Below are positions 35,749 to 44,264 of a DNA stretch of 64,000 nucleotides, piece after piece. The translations under genes and the position numbers were made by a program. The stretch's first letter is position 1. The number at the start of each line of letters is the position of its first letter. The notes under the pieces were generated by a model, which made no database searches, was not told where the DNA came from, and saw only the letters and a program-made list of their open reading frames with translations. Source of the DNA: an uncultured Ulvibacter sp. GTDB taxonomy: Bacteria; Bacteroidota; Bacteroidia; Flavobacteriales; Flavobacteriaceae. The stretch is from positions 185,365 to 249,364 of the forward strand of contig CALSSW010000004.1 in the NCBI GenBank assembly GCA_943789105.1, read 5' to 3'.

Positions 35749-35839
35749 AATCACTATAATAGGGTAGTGGGGCTTGTTTACTCTGTATTAATCACTATTA
35801 TAGGGTAATATGTTTGTTAAATCAATTTAATAGAGTAAT
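35749..35839 (+). repeat. Three imperfect 20-bp direct repeats in the cold-shock gene leader
   Basis: Units at 35749-35768, 35790-35809 and 35820-35839, consensus AATCAcTaTaATAGgGTAaT. Units 1 and 2 match at 18 of 20, unit 3 at 16 of 20 to each. A TATGTTTG promoter-like element at 35809-35816 follows unit 2. Confidence 0.85.
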
Positions 35840-35879
35840 ATTTGCAAACTATAAAACATTAACATTAAATTATATTACA

Positions 35880-36071
35880 ATGAACAAAGGAACAGTAAAA
35901 TTTTTCAACGACACTAAAGGTTTTGGATTTATTACAGAAGAAGGAGTTGAAAAAGACCACTTCGTACACATTTCAGGATTAATCGATGAGATTAGAGAAG
36001 GTGACGAGGTTACTTTTGAACTACAAGAAGGAAACAAAGGATTAAACGCGGTAAACGTTAAAGTTGTCTAA
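35880..36071 (+). CDS. CspA-type cold-shock protein
   Basis: A 63-aa single cold-shock-domain RNA chaperone. RNP1 KGFGFI and RNP2 HFVHIS are intact, and the start GTVKFFNDTKGFGF is standard. The ATG at 35880 is the normal family start; the open frame upstream to 35814 belongs to the leader. The leader carries the direct repeats described above, and a strong terminator follows, so this is a monocistronic regulated gene. Confidence 0.95.
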   Translation: MNKGTVKFFNDTKGFGFITEEGVEKDHFVHISGLIDEIREGDEVTFELQEGNKGLNAVNVKVV

Positions 36072-36094
36072 CTAATATCCAAATATTTTCAAAC

Positions 36095-36126
36095 AAAGCC
36101 CATCTTTAAAAGATGGGCTTTTTTAT
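36095..36126 (+). terminator. Terminator of the cold-shock gene
   Basis: AAAGCCCATCTT (36095-36106), TAAA loop, AGATGGGCTTT (36111-36121) and a T-run. Confidence 0.92.
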
Positions 36127-36413
36127 TTACCAATACCCACTAAAAAAATATTAAAACAAAGCTATTTCTATAGAATTAAAAACCAGAAAAAATACTGTTT
36201 TTCATCATCTTACAAAAAATGAACTGATAGAAAATTGAAATTAAAACAATTGTAACAAACAAATACGTGGTTGTAAAAACGAGTGAGTTGAAGAAGAAAA
36301 ATAAATAATAGTTTATAAAATAAAACAGAAAGAAGTCTGTTTTTTCTTTAAAAAATCGCATTTTTTTTAGAAATTGTAGATTATTAAGTTAAAGTATATA
36401 TTTAAAATAACGA

Positions 36414-36875
36414 ATGGCAAAATCACAACAAACCTTTAGTAAAGTAGAAAAAGAAAAGAAACGTTTAAAAAAACGAGAAGACAAGCGCAAGAAAATGGAG
36501 GCCAGAAAACTTGAAAAGAAAGAAAACGGCACTTCTGGTATTGAGTTTGCTTATGTAGATTATAACGGAAATCTTGTTGATACGCCGCCAGATCCATCTC
36601 AAAAAGTTGAGATAGAGATTGAAGATATAGCAATTAGTATCCCAAAAACTTTAGAATCTGAGAGAGAGGCATTTAATCCTGTACGCATTGGTGTTGTTAA
36701 CTTTTTTGACACATCAAAAGGCTTTGGTTTTATTATTGACTCAGAGAATCAAGAAAAATACTTTACTCATGTTAGTGGTCTTATCGACGAAATCACAGAA
36801 GGAAACAAAGTTTCTTTTGAATTAGAAAAAGGGCAAAGAGGAATGAACGCAGTTAAAGTTAAATTAGAAAAATAG
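36414..36875 (+). CDS. Cold-shock-domain protein with charged N-terminal extension
   Basis: A 153-aa protein. Residues 1-40 are highly charged and helical (KVEKEKKRLKKREDKRKK), followed by an acidic linker and a C-terminal cold-shock domain from about residue 90 with KGFGFI and YFTHVSG. Such CSD proteins with a basic arm are common in Bacteroidota, and probably bind rRNA or mRNA. It follows the single-domain Csp gene after a terminator and its own intergenic region, so it has its own promoter. Confidence 0.9.
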   Translation: MAKSQQTFSKVEKEKKRLKKREDKRKKMEARKLEKKENGTSGIEFAYVDYNGNLVDTPPDPSQKVEIEIEDIAISIPKTLESEREAFNPVRIGVVNFFDTSKGFGFIIDSENQEKYFTHVSGLIDEITEGNKVSFELEKGQRGMNAVKVKLEK

Positions 36876-36899
36876 TAGAGTTACTATTAAAAGGTTAGC

Positions 36900-36950
36900 A
36901 AAGCGCTATGTCATTGAATCATTGCCATTCAATACTGTAGCGCTTTTTAT
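36900..36950 (+). terminator. Long hairpin terminator
   Basis: AAAGCGCTA (36900-36908) with TAGCGCTTT (36938-36946), an internal ATTGAAT/ATTCAAT stem, and a T-run. Confidence 0.85.
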
Positions 36951-37100
36951 TTTTACTTTTTAAAACTCACTTATAAAAAGCTACTATTTACCAAAAAACT
37001 AAAAACATAATGTATACATATATGTTTAAGAACTATTTATTTTTTTACCTTTATAATTAAAGTTAATAGTGATAATTATTACAGACTAAAAACAAAAACT

Positions 37101-37472
37101 ATGGAAGCAATACTTCAAGTAAAAATGGTATTAAAAATTATTGTTGGTTTAAGTTTACTTAATGTTTGGCTTTTGCAATATAACAAACCTTCAAGATGGA
37201 GAGGTGGTGATGCAAAAACGATGCTGCAAGAATTTGATGTCTATGGCCTTGGTAGCACAATGTGTTATGTTGTTGGGTTTTTAAAAGTAGTATTCGCGTT
37301 AGCTTTAATAGCATCTATTTGGTTTGTTGATCTAGAACGTGTTGCATCCTATGTACTTGGGCTTTTACTTACAGGATCTATACTTATGCACATAAAGATA
37401 AAAGATGCGCTAATTAAGTCATTTCCTGCAGCTCTTTTTTTATTGTTTTGTCTAGCAATTATAGTGTTGTAG
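37101..37472 (+). CDS. DoxX-like small membrane protein
   Basis: A 123-aa protein with four hydrophobic helices (about 10-25, 50-72, 80-96, 105-122) of DoxX-like plan. The end of helix three carries HIKIKDALIKSFPAALF. It converges with and overlaps (14 bp at 3' ends) a second DoxX-like gene that shares the same IKIKD...S.PA block, so the two look like an inverted paralogous pair. The substrate or role is unknown; DoxX proteins can be redox or quinone-related. Confidence 0.7.
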   Translation: MEAILQVKMVLKIIVGLSLLNVWLLQYNKPSRWRGGDAKTMLQEFDVYGLGSTMCYVVGFLKVVFALALIASIWFVDLERVASYVLGLLLTGSILMHIKIKDALIKSFPAALFLLFCLAIIVL

Positions 37473-37869
37473 ACCATATTAACTTACCAAAGGTATACGC
37501 CAGGTAGCTGTTTAGTATAGTAAAAATAAAGGCTGGACTAGAGTGCAAGAAACTATCTTTTATTTTAATACGAACTATAGAGCCAAGTAGCATTAACAGT
37601 GCAAGCCCTGCTGCGCCTATAAAAGCTAAAAGCGGTATTTTCCAAAACCCGATTAACAATGCAAATCCTCCAAGAATTTGTAGGGTGCCTGTTAATTTTA
37701 AAAATTGGGATATTCCAAAGCGATTAAACTCATTTTTCATGTGGTTTGAGAACAAACAGCTCAGACCATAAAACAAGAAAGAACTACCAGAAAACATAGA
37801 AAGCACATCAATTAATGTCATAAATATAAAGGTACAGCTTGTAATGATAGCCACCATAGGATTATACAT
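37459..37869 (-). CDS. DoxX-like small membrane protein
   Basis: A 136-aa protein with four helices. It has the classic DoxX-like RFGISQFLKLTGTLQILGG segment and LLMLLGSIVRIKIKDSFLHSSPAF. The SPA/KIKD block matches that of the convergent neighbour. Its 3' end overlaps that gene by 14 bp. Function unknown. Confidence 0.8.
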   Translation of the reverse strand: MYNPMVAIITSCTFIFMTLIDVLSMFSGSSFLFYGLSCLFSNHMKNEFNRFGISQFLKLTGTLQILGGFALLIGFWKIPLLAFIGAAGLALLMLLGSIVRIKIKDSFLHSSPAFIFTILNSYLAYTFGKLIWSTTL

Positions 37870-37915
37870 TATTTAATTAGCTATATACATAATTTTATAG
37901 ATAACTTGTAAGATA

Positions 37916-38554
37916 TTAAAGCATGCTGTAGCGCTGTTCTGCCGTTGCTGAAGATTTCAGTAACTCATGAAAAATTTTAATGGCATTAAAATCATTGGTA
38001 ATAGCATCAGATACAGCAATACCAGAAGGACCTGCTTTAAGTATTGCACTAACATCCTGAGTGTTTATACAACCAAAACCCATTATTGGAGTACCGGTTT
38101 TTAATAGCGCAGTTATACCCAAGTAACCCTTTAAACCCAAAAGGGGTAGGGTAGTATCTTTAGCACTTGCTTTAAAAGGCCCTAAATAGATATAATTTAC
38201 TTGTTTGTCTAGCAGTTTTTCACAGTCTTGTATTGTATTTGCACTCCCAGATACAAGTTGCCAAGAGTATAGATCTGTTTTTACATTGCCAGGGAAGGAG
38301 CCTAGGGAAGAAAAATGAACCCCATCTGCCTTTACAATTTTTGCTATCTTACAATGGTCTGTAATTATTAGTCTGGTTTGAAAATGAGCGGTAATATCCC
38401 TGGCCTGCCAGGCATAATTTAAAGGTTTATTTTGGGAGGTAATATCAAGAGATAACTGCACTAATTCTATACCAGATGTGCATGCTTTTTGGATATTATC
38501 CAGGTGCTCTTTAGGGGTATTACCTTGTGAAATATAGTGTAATTTAGGAATCAT
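37916..38554 (-). CDS. thiE: Thiamine-phosphate synthase-like protein (ThiE family)
   Basis: A TIM-barrel protein of 212 aa resembling ThiE, which joins HMP-pyrophosphate and thiazole phosphate. Matches: IITDHCKIAKIVKADGVHFSS, YIYLGPFKASAKDTTLPLLGL and a terminal GIAVSDAI. The usual ND...ADGVHLGQ block is degenerate here (ITDH...ADGVHFSS) and no other thi gene is close, so activity toward thiamine is not certain. It could be a TenI-like relative. 33 bp from the next minus-strand gene, which lies upstream. Confidence 0.78.
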   Translation of the reverse strand: MIPKLHYISQGNTPKEHLDNIQKACTSGIELVQLSLDITSQNKPLNYAWQARDITAHFQTRLIITDHCKIAKIVKADGVHFSSLGSFPGNVKTDLYSWQLVSGSANTIQDCEKLLDKQVNYIYLGPFKASAKDTTLPLLGLKGYLGITALLKTGTPIMGFGCINTQDVSAILKAGPSGIAVSDAITNDFNAIKIFHELLKSSATAEQRYSML

Positions 38555-38586
38555 TATCTGGTGTTTTAGCTATGTATTTAAAAAAA

Positions 38587-39198
38587 CTATACTTTAACTG
38601 TTCTGGGATACTCCATGAAATAAGATTCAAAGCGTTTTAATTTTGGATGTAAGTTATCTGTATAGATCACATACTGGCATTTTTGAATACTTTGAGTAAT
38701 ATACATCATGGCTCTATAGGGTGTTTCTAATGATAGAAACACTGCATCATCAATACTAAATAAATTTATTTGAGAGGTATGTAACCCGTTTGCTAAAAAT
38801 AATTTGTTTAACATCTTAGGTGTAGAAATTAAAATGTCTACACCTTCAAATATTTCAGATTTTTGCATATCAATATGAAGCTCATCATGGCTAGCATAAA
38901 CACGTATAGAACTACGTTTTGTAAACAATAAAAAAGCCTCATGCAATTCTAATACTCTTTTTGTGTTTTCTACTACAATGACTGCTCTTGGAGCGTTTCC
39001 AGAAGCCTCGTACTTTAATTTGTGTAACGTAGTTAGTATTAGTGTTGTTGTTTTTCCGCTATCTTTTGGAGCAATACAAAATACATTAGCGCCACTTTTA
39101 ATTACAGGAATACTTTTGCTTTGAAATGCAGTTGGTGCTACAAATTCTAGAGAAGTTAATTTCTCTTGAATTGCTGGATGTAATTTATTAAAGACCAT
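38587..39198 (-). CDS. Single RecA-domain DEAD-box-like protein with degenerate motifs
   Basis: A 203-aa protein that aligns with only the first (RecA1) half of a DEAD-box helicase. The Q motif region (FVAPTAFQSKSIPVI) is kept, the Walker A is APKDSGKTT, and the DEAD position reads IDDAV, so ATP hydrolysis is doubtful. SAT is replaced by a YTDN-like segment and no RecA2 domain follows. The ATG at 39198 is supported by the position of a TATCTTTG element (39253-39246) and by homology; a frame from 39270 adds 24 residues. Possibly a regulatory partner of other helicases. Confidence 0.72.
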   Translation of the reverse strand: MVFNKLHPAIQEKLTSLEFVAPTAFQSKSIPVIKSGANVFCIAPKDSGKTTTLILTTLHKLKYEASGNAPRAVIVVENTKRVLELHEAFLLFTKRSSIRVYASHDELHIDMQKSEIFEGVDILISTPKMLNKLFLANGLHTSQINLFSIDDAVFLSLETPYRAMMYITQSIQKCQYVIYTDNLHPKLKRFESYFMEYPRTVKV

Positions 39199-39521
39199 AG
39201 AATTATATAAATAGTAAGTAGTATTACATAGATATTTTATCAAGGCAAAGATACTATTTATATAAGCCAAATTTTTTAATGTTGTTTTAATTCTCTTTAC
39301 AATAATCTCTTTCTGAGAATCGCATATTTGGCTATTTTCTTACCACACGGTCAGAATATTAATTTTACACTTAATGTTCTATAATTTATATTATGTAAAA
39401 TAGAGTTTTTAGGCAGCAATCCTACTATGGCACATTCAAAGATTATTTAAAGCAATGCTTAATAACATATCTTTTATACAATCACTGCATAACTACAAAG
39501 ATTAAAGATTACTTTTGCCAG

Positions 39522-40727
39522 ATGCAAAAAAACCACTCCTCTCAACTTGAATTCATTGCTTTAATGGCTGCTTTAATGTCTGTAACAGCATTGGCTATAG
39601 ATGCCCTATTACCAGCATTAGACATTATAGGCATAGATTTAGGAGTGGTATTACAAGCAGATAATCAACTATTAATTACCATGATATTTTTGGGCTTAGG
39701 TTTGGGTCCTTTATTGTTTGGCCCCTTATCTGACACTATTGGCAGAAAACCATCTGTATACTTGGGCTTTGGTGTTTTTTTATTGGCGAGTCTATTGTGC
39801 GTTAATGCTACTAATTTAGAGATGATGATTGTTGGGCGTATTTTTCAAGGTATTGGCCTGTCTGCCCCTAGAACCATTTGTATTGCTATTATTAGGGATT
39901 TATACCAAGGAGATTATATGGCTCGTGTGATGTCTTTTGTAACTATTGTGTTTCTTTTAATTCCAATCGTGGCACCAGCTATGGGTAAATTTGTGCTAGA
40001 TAGCTATACTTGGCAAGCAATATTTTATGTTCAAGCAGCCATTAGCGTTTTGGTCATCATTTGGTTTTGGCTACGGCAAAAAGAAACCCTTGCCCCAAGC
40101 AATAGAATTCCTTTTAAATTAAATAGACTAATCCGTGGCGCTAGACAAACATTGAGTTATAAGAGAACCATTGGTTTTACTTTGATTTCAGGATTTATCG
40201 TAGGGTCTTTTTTAGTGTATTTAAGCGCTTCTCAGCAAATATTTCAAGGGCAATATGGTCTTAAACAAGAGTTCCCTTATATTTTTGCAGGCATTGCCAT
40301 TGCTATTGGTATTGCTATTTTTTTGAATGGATCTTTTGTAGTAAAATATGGTATGGAGAAGCTCGTCACGCTCTCCCTTATTGGGTATTTTATAGTATCT
40401 GTCTTGTATATTGTTATTTTTTACAACACACCAACCCCGCACATATATTATCTTCTCAGTTTCTTTGGTTTACAATTCTTTTTCATAGGTTTTCTCTTCG
40501 GAAATATTAGAGCCCTTGCTATGGAGCCCGTTGGTCATATAGCTGGTATTGCTGCGGCTATTACCGGTTTTATATCTACTATGATGGCAGTGCCTATTAG
40601 TACTTTAATAGGTCGTTTTGTGGCTACATCCACCCTGCCTCTGTTTGTTGGCTTTGCCTGTTGTTCTGGTATTTCTATTCTAATTTTATGGTATATTAAA
40701 CTAGATGCAAAAAGAGTACTTGGGTAG
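39522..40727 (+). CDS. Bcr/CflA-family MFS drug exporter
   Basis: A 401-aa major facilitator with 12 predicted helices. It has the motif A pattern GPLSDTIGRKPSVYLGF after helix 2 and the drug-proton antiporter-like GRIFQGIGLSAPRTICIAIIRDLY segment. Bcr/CflA members export bicyclomycin or chloramphenicol and related small molecules. A TACTTTTG -7 element lies 4 bp before the ATG, so the mRNA may be nearly leaderless. Substrate unproven. Confidence 0.9.
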   Translation: MQKNHSSQLEFIALMAALMSVTALAIDALLPALDIIGIDLGVVLQADNQLLITMIFLGLGLGPLLFGPLSDTIGRKPSVYLGFGVFLLASLLCVNATNLEMMIVGRIFQGIGLSAPRTICIAIIRDLYQGDYMARVMSFVTIVFLLIPIVAPAMGKFVLDSYTWQAIFYVQAAISVLVIIWFWLRQKETLAPSNRIPFKLNRLIRGARQTLSYKRTIGFTLISGFIVGSFLVYLSASQQIFQGQYGLKQEFPYIFAGIAIAIGIAIFLNGSFVVKYGMEKLVTLSLIGYFIVSVLYIVIFYNTPTPHIYYLLSFFGLQFFFIGFLFGNIRALAMEPVGHIAGIAAAITGFISTMMAVPISTLIGRFVATSTLPLFVGFACCSGISILILWYIKLDAKRVLG

Positions 40728-40884
40728 TCTTTACCGTTTTTTGCGTATAAAATACTGTTAAACCAATTATGTTTTTTAATTCTCGTTTGAATTTTATGTA
40801 TTTTTGAATTTATTAGTCGTGCTGTTTTAGAGTAAATACAAGGTGTTTTCCTTGAAACCTGCTAAAAATGCTCACTAAACACGC

Positions 40885-41655
40885 ATGTCAAAAGTACCCT
40901 CCAAGTATAAGTTTTTAGATATTTCAGATTATGGTCGGCCAATTGCAAGATATATCGCTAGATCTTTTGTAAACACCTCCATCACTCCAGTACAAGTAAC
41001 TTGTATGTTTATTATCTCTGGAATAATTGCCATTATAGCTATGAAATATGGTTATTTTATAACGGCACTCTTTTTTTTATTATTGAAATCTATTTTAGAT
41101 GCTGCAGATGGAGAATTGGCAAGACTAAAACAAACTCCCTCCTTTACAGGTCGCTATTTTGATTCAGTGGCTGATATCTTATTAAATGCCGCCATCTTCT
41201 ATACGTTATATACCATTACCTCAAGTTCATTGCGTATGGTTAGCATTGCCTTTGCTTGTTTACAGCTCCAGGGCACACTCTACAATTACTATTATGTGAT
41301 TTTAAGAAATAAAGTAGAGGGTGATACCACAAGTAGGGTTTTTGAAACTAAAACACCTACTGCGCTACCTGGCGAAAAACAACAAACAGTCACCCTTTTA
41401 TTTATTACCTACCGTATATTATACGGAGGCTTTGATGCTATTATCTACTTTTTAGATAGAAATGCCTTTACGGGCAGCATACTCCCAAATTGGTTTATGA
41501 CCAGTCTTTCCTTTTTTGGGTTAGGCTTTCAATTACTACTTATTGGGGTATTACTTGTTTTAGGGCTTAAAGATGTTATAATCCCTCTATTTATAGTATT
41601 ATCTGTCTTTGTGTTTCTATTTATAGCAATTAGAAAACTGTGCTATAACTCCTAA
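40885..41655 (+). CDS. CDP-alcohol phosphatidyltransferase
   Basis: An integral membrane transferase of 256 aa. The full catalytic motif DGx2ARx8Gx3Dx3D is present (residues 75-97, DGELAR then GRYFDSVAD). It joins CDP-activated lipids or polyols to an alcohol; the product is not clear from sequence (phosphatidylglycerol phosphate, PI- or sphingo-type lipids are possible). Five to six hydrophobic helices. Stands alone on the plus strand. Confidence 0.9.
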   Translation: MSKVPSKYKFLDISDYGRPIARYIARSFVNTSITPVQVTCMFIISGIIAIIAMKYGYFITALFFLLLKSILDAADGELARLKQTPSFTGRYFDSVADILLNAAIFYTLYTITSSSLRMVSIAFACLQLQGTLYNYYYVILRNKVEGDTTSRVFETKTPTALPGEKQQTVTLLFITYRILYGGFDAIIYFLDRNAFTGSILPNWFMTSLSFFGLGFQLLLIGVLLVLGLKDVIIPLFIVLSVFVFLFIAIRKLCYNS

Positions 41656-41792
41656 ATAATATAGATCAGATACTTTAGTATATAGTCTGCATATATAGAG
41701 TACGGCTCCTAAATATTTCATAAAAGGTTTAAATAAGTTGCTTTTGTTATTGATCTAGTATATCTTTAAGTATAATATTTAAATACCAGCTT

Positions 41793-42095
41793 ATGAATAT
41801 CAACTTCGAGTACAAAGACGTTTCTGCAAGTAAAAGACTAGAAAACATGGTCTTAGAAAGACTTACCAAACTAGAAGACAAGTATGATTTTATAGTTACC
41901 TGTGATGTGTATCTTAAAAAAGAAAACACGAGTTCTCCTCAAACAGGTTTAATTTGTGAAATTAGAGTTAACATTCCCGGAGCAACGCTCTTTGCAGGAT
42001 CAAATAGCGGCTCATTAGAGGCCTCTATTGCAAAGGCTACTAGTGATGTAAAATCTCAACTACAACGTAAAAAAGAGAAAATGCAAATGCATTAA
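41793..42095 (+). CDS. Ribosome hibernation factor, short HPF/RaiA
   Basis: A 100-aa protein binding the decoding region of inactive ribosomes. The fold signature is the N-terminal NINFEYKDVSASKRLENMVLE block, KLEDKYDFIVTCDVYLK, and DVKSQLQRKKEK at the end. The short form (no C-terminal dimerisation domain) fits HPF. A strong terminator follows. Confidence 0.93.
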   Translation: MNINFEYKDVSASKRLENMVLERLTKLEDKYDFIVTCDVYLKKENTSSPQTGLICEIRVNIPGATLFAGSNSGSLEASIAKATSDVKSQLQRKKEKMQMH

Positions 42096-42116
42096 CACTT
42101 ATTATACTTTCGTATT

Positions 42117-42154
42117 TAAAAAAGACCTTGATGTAAGTATCAAGGTCTTTTTTA
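42117..42154. terminator. Terminator after the HPF gene
   Basis: AAAGACCTTGAT (42121-42132), loop GTAAGT, ATCAAGGTCTTT (42139-42150), with A- and T-runs outside. Confidence 0.93.
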
Positions 42155-42250
42155 GTACAATTTGTTATCTGCTAAATTGATAATACCCACACTTTAAATA
42201 TGCGCCCTCTAGAAAACCAACGGGATGATCTATATCGTGGTAGGTTTGCT

Positions 42251-43384
42251 TTATGTGGTATAGCTTCTTTTTTGCTTGTCTAGGGTTGTGGTATTAATTT
42301 TAAAAAAATCTTCAGCTCCTACCCGAGAACTGCAAGAGGCTAAAACCAGAATTCCTTTTTTTGCTGTTAGCTTCTCTCCTAGGGCTGCCAATTGTTTGTA
42401 TTTTTTTTTGGCTATTACCATTTCTTTTTTACTCTTTGCAAAACTTGGAGGGTCTATAACCACAATGTCAAAACGTGTACCCTTATCAATGAGAGTCTGC
42501 ATTTCTGCAAATGCATCACCAGTTATTGTTTTATGTGAGCCTTTATGCTTGTTTAATAAACCATTTGCTTTGGCTAGATCAAGTGCTTGGCTGCTTATAT
42601 CAAGGCTTGTTACTTGTTTTGCTCCATTTGCAAGCGCATGTACAGAAAAACCCCCTGCATAGCTAAAAACATCTAAAACTGTCTTTTGAGCGCTTAATGC
42701 CCCTACCCTTCTTCTGTTTTCTCTGTGGTCTAGAAAATAACCTGTTTTATGGCCCTTAATTACATTTGCAGAAAAGGATATGCCATGTTCTTTAAATACA
42801 ATGGTTTGATTGTCCAGAGAACCGTAAATTACGCAACCGTCTTCAAGAGTAACACTAGTATCTTGTTGTAGTTTTCTACTCAAACGTATCACTACTGTTT
42901 CAACTCCAGATACAGCGATAAGACTATCTATAATATCCTTTAAATAGGGTATCCAAATTTTACTGTACAACTTTACTACCAATACATTAGCATACACATC
43001 TGCAATACATCCTGGGAAGCCATCATTTTCTCCAAAAAGTAACCTATAGCTATTTGTTTTTGTTCTTAGCAAGGGTACTCTTAAAGCATATGCTTTTTTT
43101 ATCTTTTCTGAAAAGAAAGCTTTGTTTAAGGTAGCTCCACCATCAAAATGGACCATTTTAATTCTAATTGGAGAATCTGGGTCATACAAACCAACACCTA
43201 TTGCTTTGTTTTTTGAATGACTAAATATGATAGCAATATCACCTGATATTCCTTCTTTATTAATTTTTTCGATGCTGTCTGTGAAAATCCATGGATGGTT
43301 AGAGCGCACACTGCGTTCTCCAATTACACTGAGTTTAACTGCTAAAACTTTTGGGGCACCTTGGGGTAATAATTGGGTATACAC
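42251..43384 (-). CDS. RlmI-like class I SAM-dependent rRNA methyltransferase
   Basis: A 377-aa protein with an N-terminal PUA-like domain (VIGERSVRSNHPWIFTDSIE) and a C-terminal Rossmann methyltransferase: VLDVFSYAGGFSVHALANGAKQV, then VVIDPPSFAKSKKE and a final LVLASCSSRVG motif. RlmI methylates C1962 of 23S rRNA; members with this architecture can also methylate other positions, so the exact base is not certain. Start is GTG at 43384, one base inside the stop of the upstream TerC gene, so the pair is coupled. Confidence 0.93.
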   Translation of the reverse strand: MYTQLLPQGAPKVLAVKLSVIGERSVRSNHPWIFTDSIEKINKEGISGDIAIIFSHSKNKAIGVGLYDPDSPIRIKMVHFDGGATLNKAFFSEKIKKAYALRVPLLRTKTNSYRLLFGENDGFPGCIADVYANVLVVKLYSKIWIPYLKDIIDSLIAVSGVETVVIRLSRKLQQDTSVTLEDGCVIYGSLDNQTIVFKEHGISFSANVIKGHKTGYFLDHRENRRRVGALSAQKTVLDVFSYAGGFSVHALANGAKQVTSLDISSQALDLAKANGLLNKHKGSHKTITGDAFAEMQTLIDKGTRFDIVVIDPPSFAKSKKEMVIAKKKYKQLAALGEKLTAKKGILVLASCSSRVGAEDFFKINTTTLDKQKRSYTT

Positions 43385-44211
43385 TAAATATGTTTGTTTA
43401 AGTTTTTTTGGTATTTACTTTGCACCAAATCTACAAGTATGAGTACAGCAATTACAAAATAGAAAGTAGTTTTACTCATTGGCGTGACGTGGTTTCCAAA
43501 TAGCTCGAGTTGGGCAAGATGTCCTGCCTCAGATAAAAGCATGATACCTACAATTAGTAAAATAAAAAGCCCTAGGACTTCATACATACGGTTCTTCTTT
43601 AGAAAATCTGTAACCTTACCACTTAACCAAATCATTACAACTCCTCCAATAACAATTGCAGTGGCCATTACCCAAAAAACATCAGTCAAGGCAATTGCTC
43701 CAAGGATAGAGTCAAAAGAAAAAATTAAATTCATGACTATTATAGAGGCAATAATCATAGACACAGATTTTGGTTTTGCATCTATTTGATTGTGAGCCTC
43801 CAAAGCCATCATGTGCATGATTTCTCTAACTGCAGTCCACATTATAAAGACCCCACCAACCAAAACAATTAAACTATGTAAGTTAAAAACGCCGGCTACA
43901 ATACCCTCTAGATTAATTTCAAACAATGGGTCTTGAAAAAGTACAATTACTTTTAATAAAACAAACAGTAGTACTAGACGCAAAACGATTGCCCCAATGA
44001 TACCTATTTTTCGGACCCTAGCTTGATCCTTTACTGGAGCACGCTTAGATTCAAGAGAAATATAAAGTAAGTTATCTAGCCCTAAAACACATTGTAATAA
44101 GGTTAATAGGCCAAGGGTGATGAAAGTTTTCAAGTGTAAAAAGTGCTTCCATAAAGGTCTTTTTTTGTTAGGTTTGCTAAAGTAATTTAAAACCAGTAAT
44201 AGATTGTACAT
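43384..44211 (-). CDS. TerC-family integral membrane protein
   Basis: A 275-aa membrane protein with seven predicted helices. The family start LLTLLQCVLGLDNLLYISLE, the NLIFSFDSILGAIAL block and VLVDLVQSKY are clear. TerC proteins act in metal-ion homeostasis, notably manganese export in several bacteria; a tellurite phenotype gave the name. Substrate not established here. Upstream partner of the RlmI-like gene through a 1-base overlap. Confidence 0.9.
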   Translation of the reverse strand: MYNLLLVLNYFSKPNKKRPLWKHFLHLKTFITLGLLTLLQCVLGLDNLLYISLESKRAPVKDQARVRKIGIIGAIVLRLVLLFVLLKVIVLFQDPLFEINLEGIVAGVFNLHSLIVLVGGVFIMWTAVREIMHMMALEAHNQIDAKPKSVSMIIASIIVMNLIFSFDSILGAIALTDVFWVMATAIVIGGVVMIWLSGKVTDFLKKNRMYEVLGLFILLIVGIMLLSEAGHLAQLELFGNHVTPMSKTTFYFVIAVLILVDLVQSKYQKNLNKHI

Positions 44212-44264
44212 TAGCCAGCTACAATACGTAATCTCAACTAGAGATTAAATAATTAGCGCCTTGT

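Noticed and set aside
36176-36361. 61-codon Phe-rich minus-strand frame between the two cold-shock genes
   Set aside because: Almost only Phe, Ile, Tyr and Leu from poly-T DNA; no recognizable domain.
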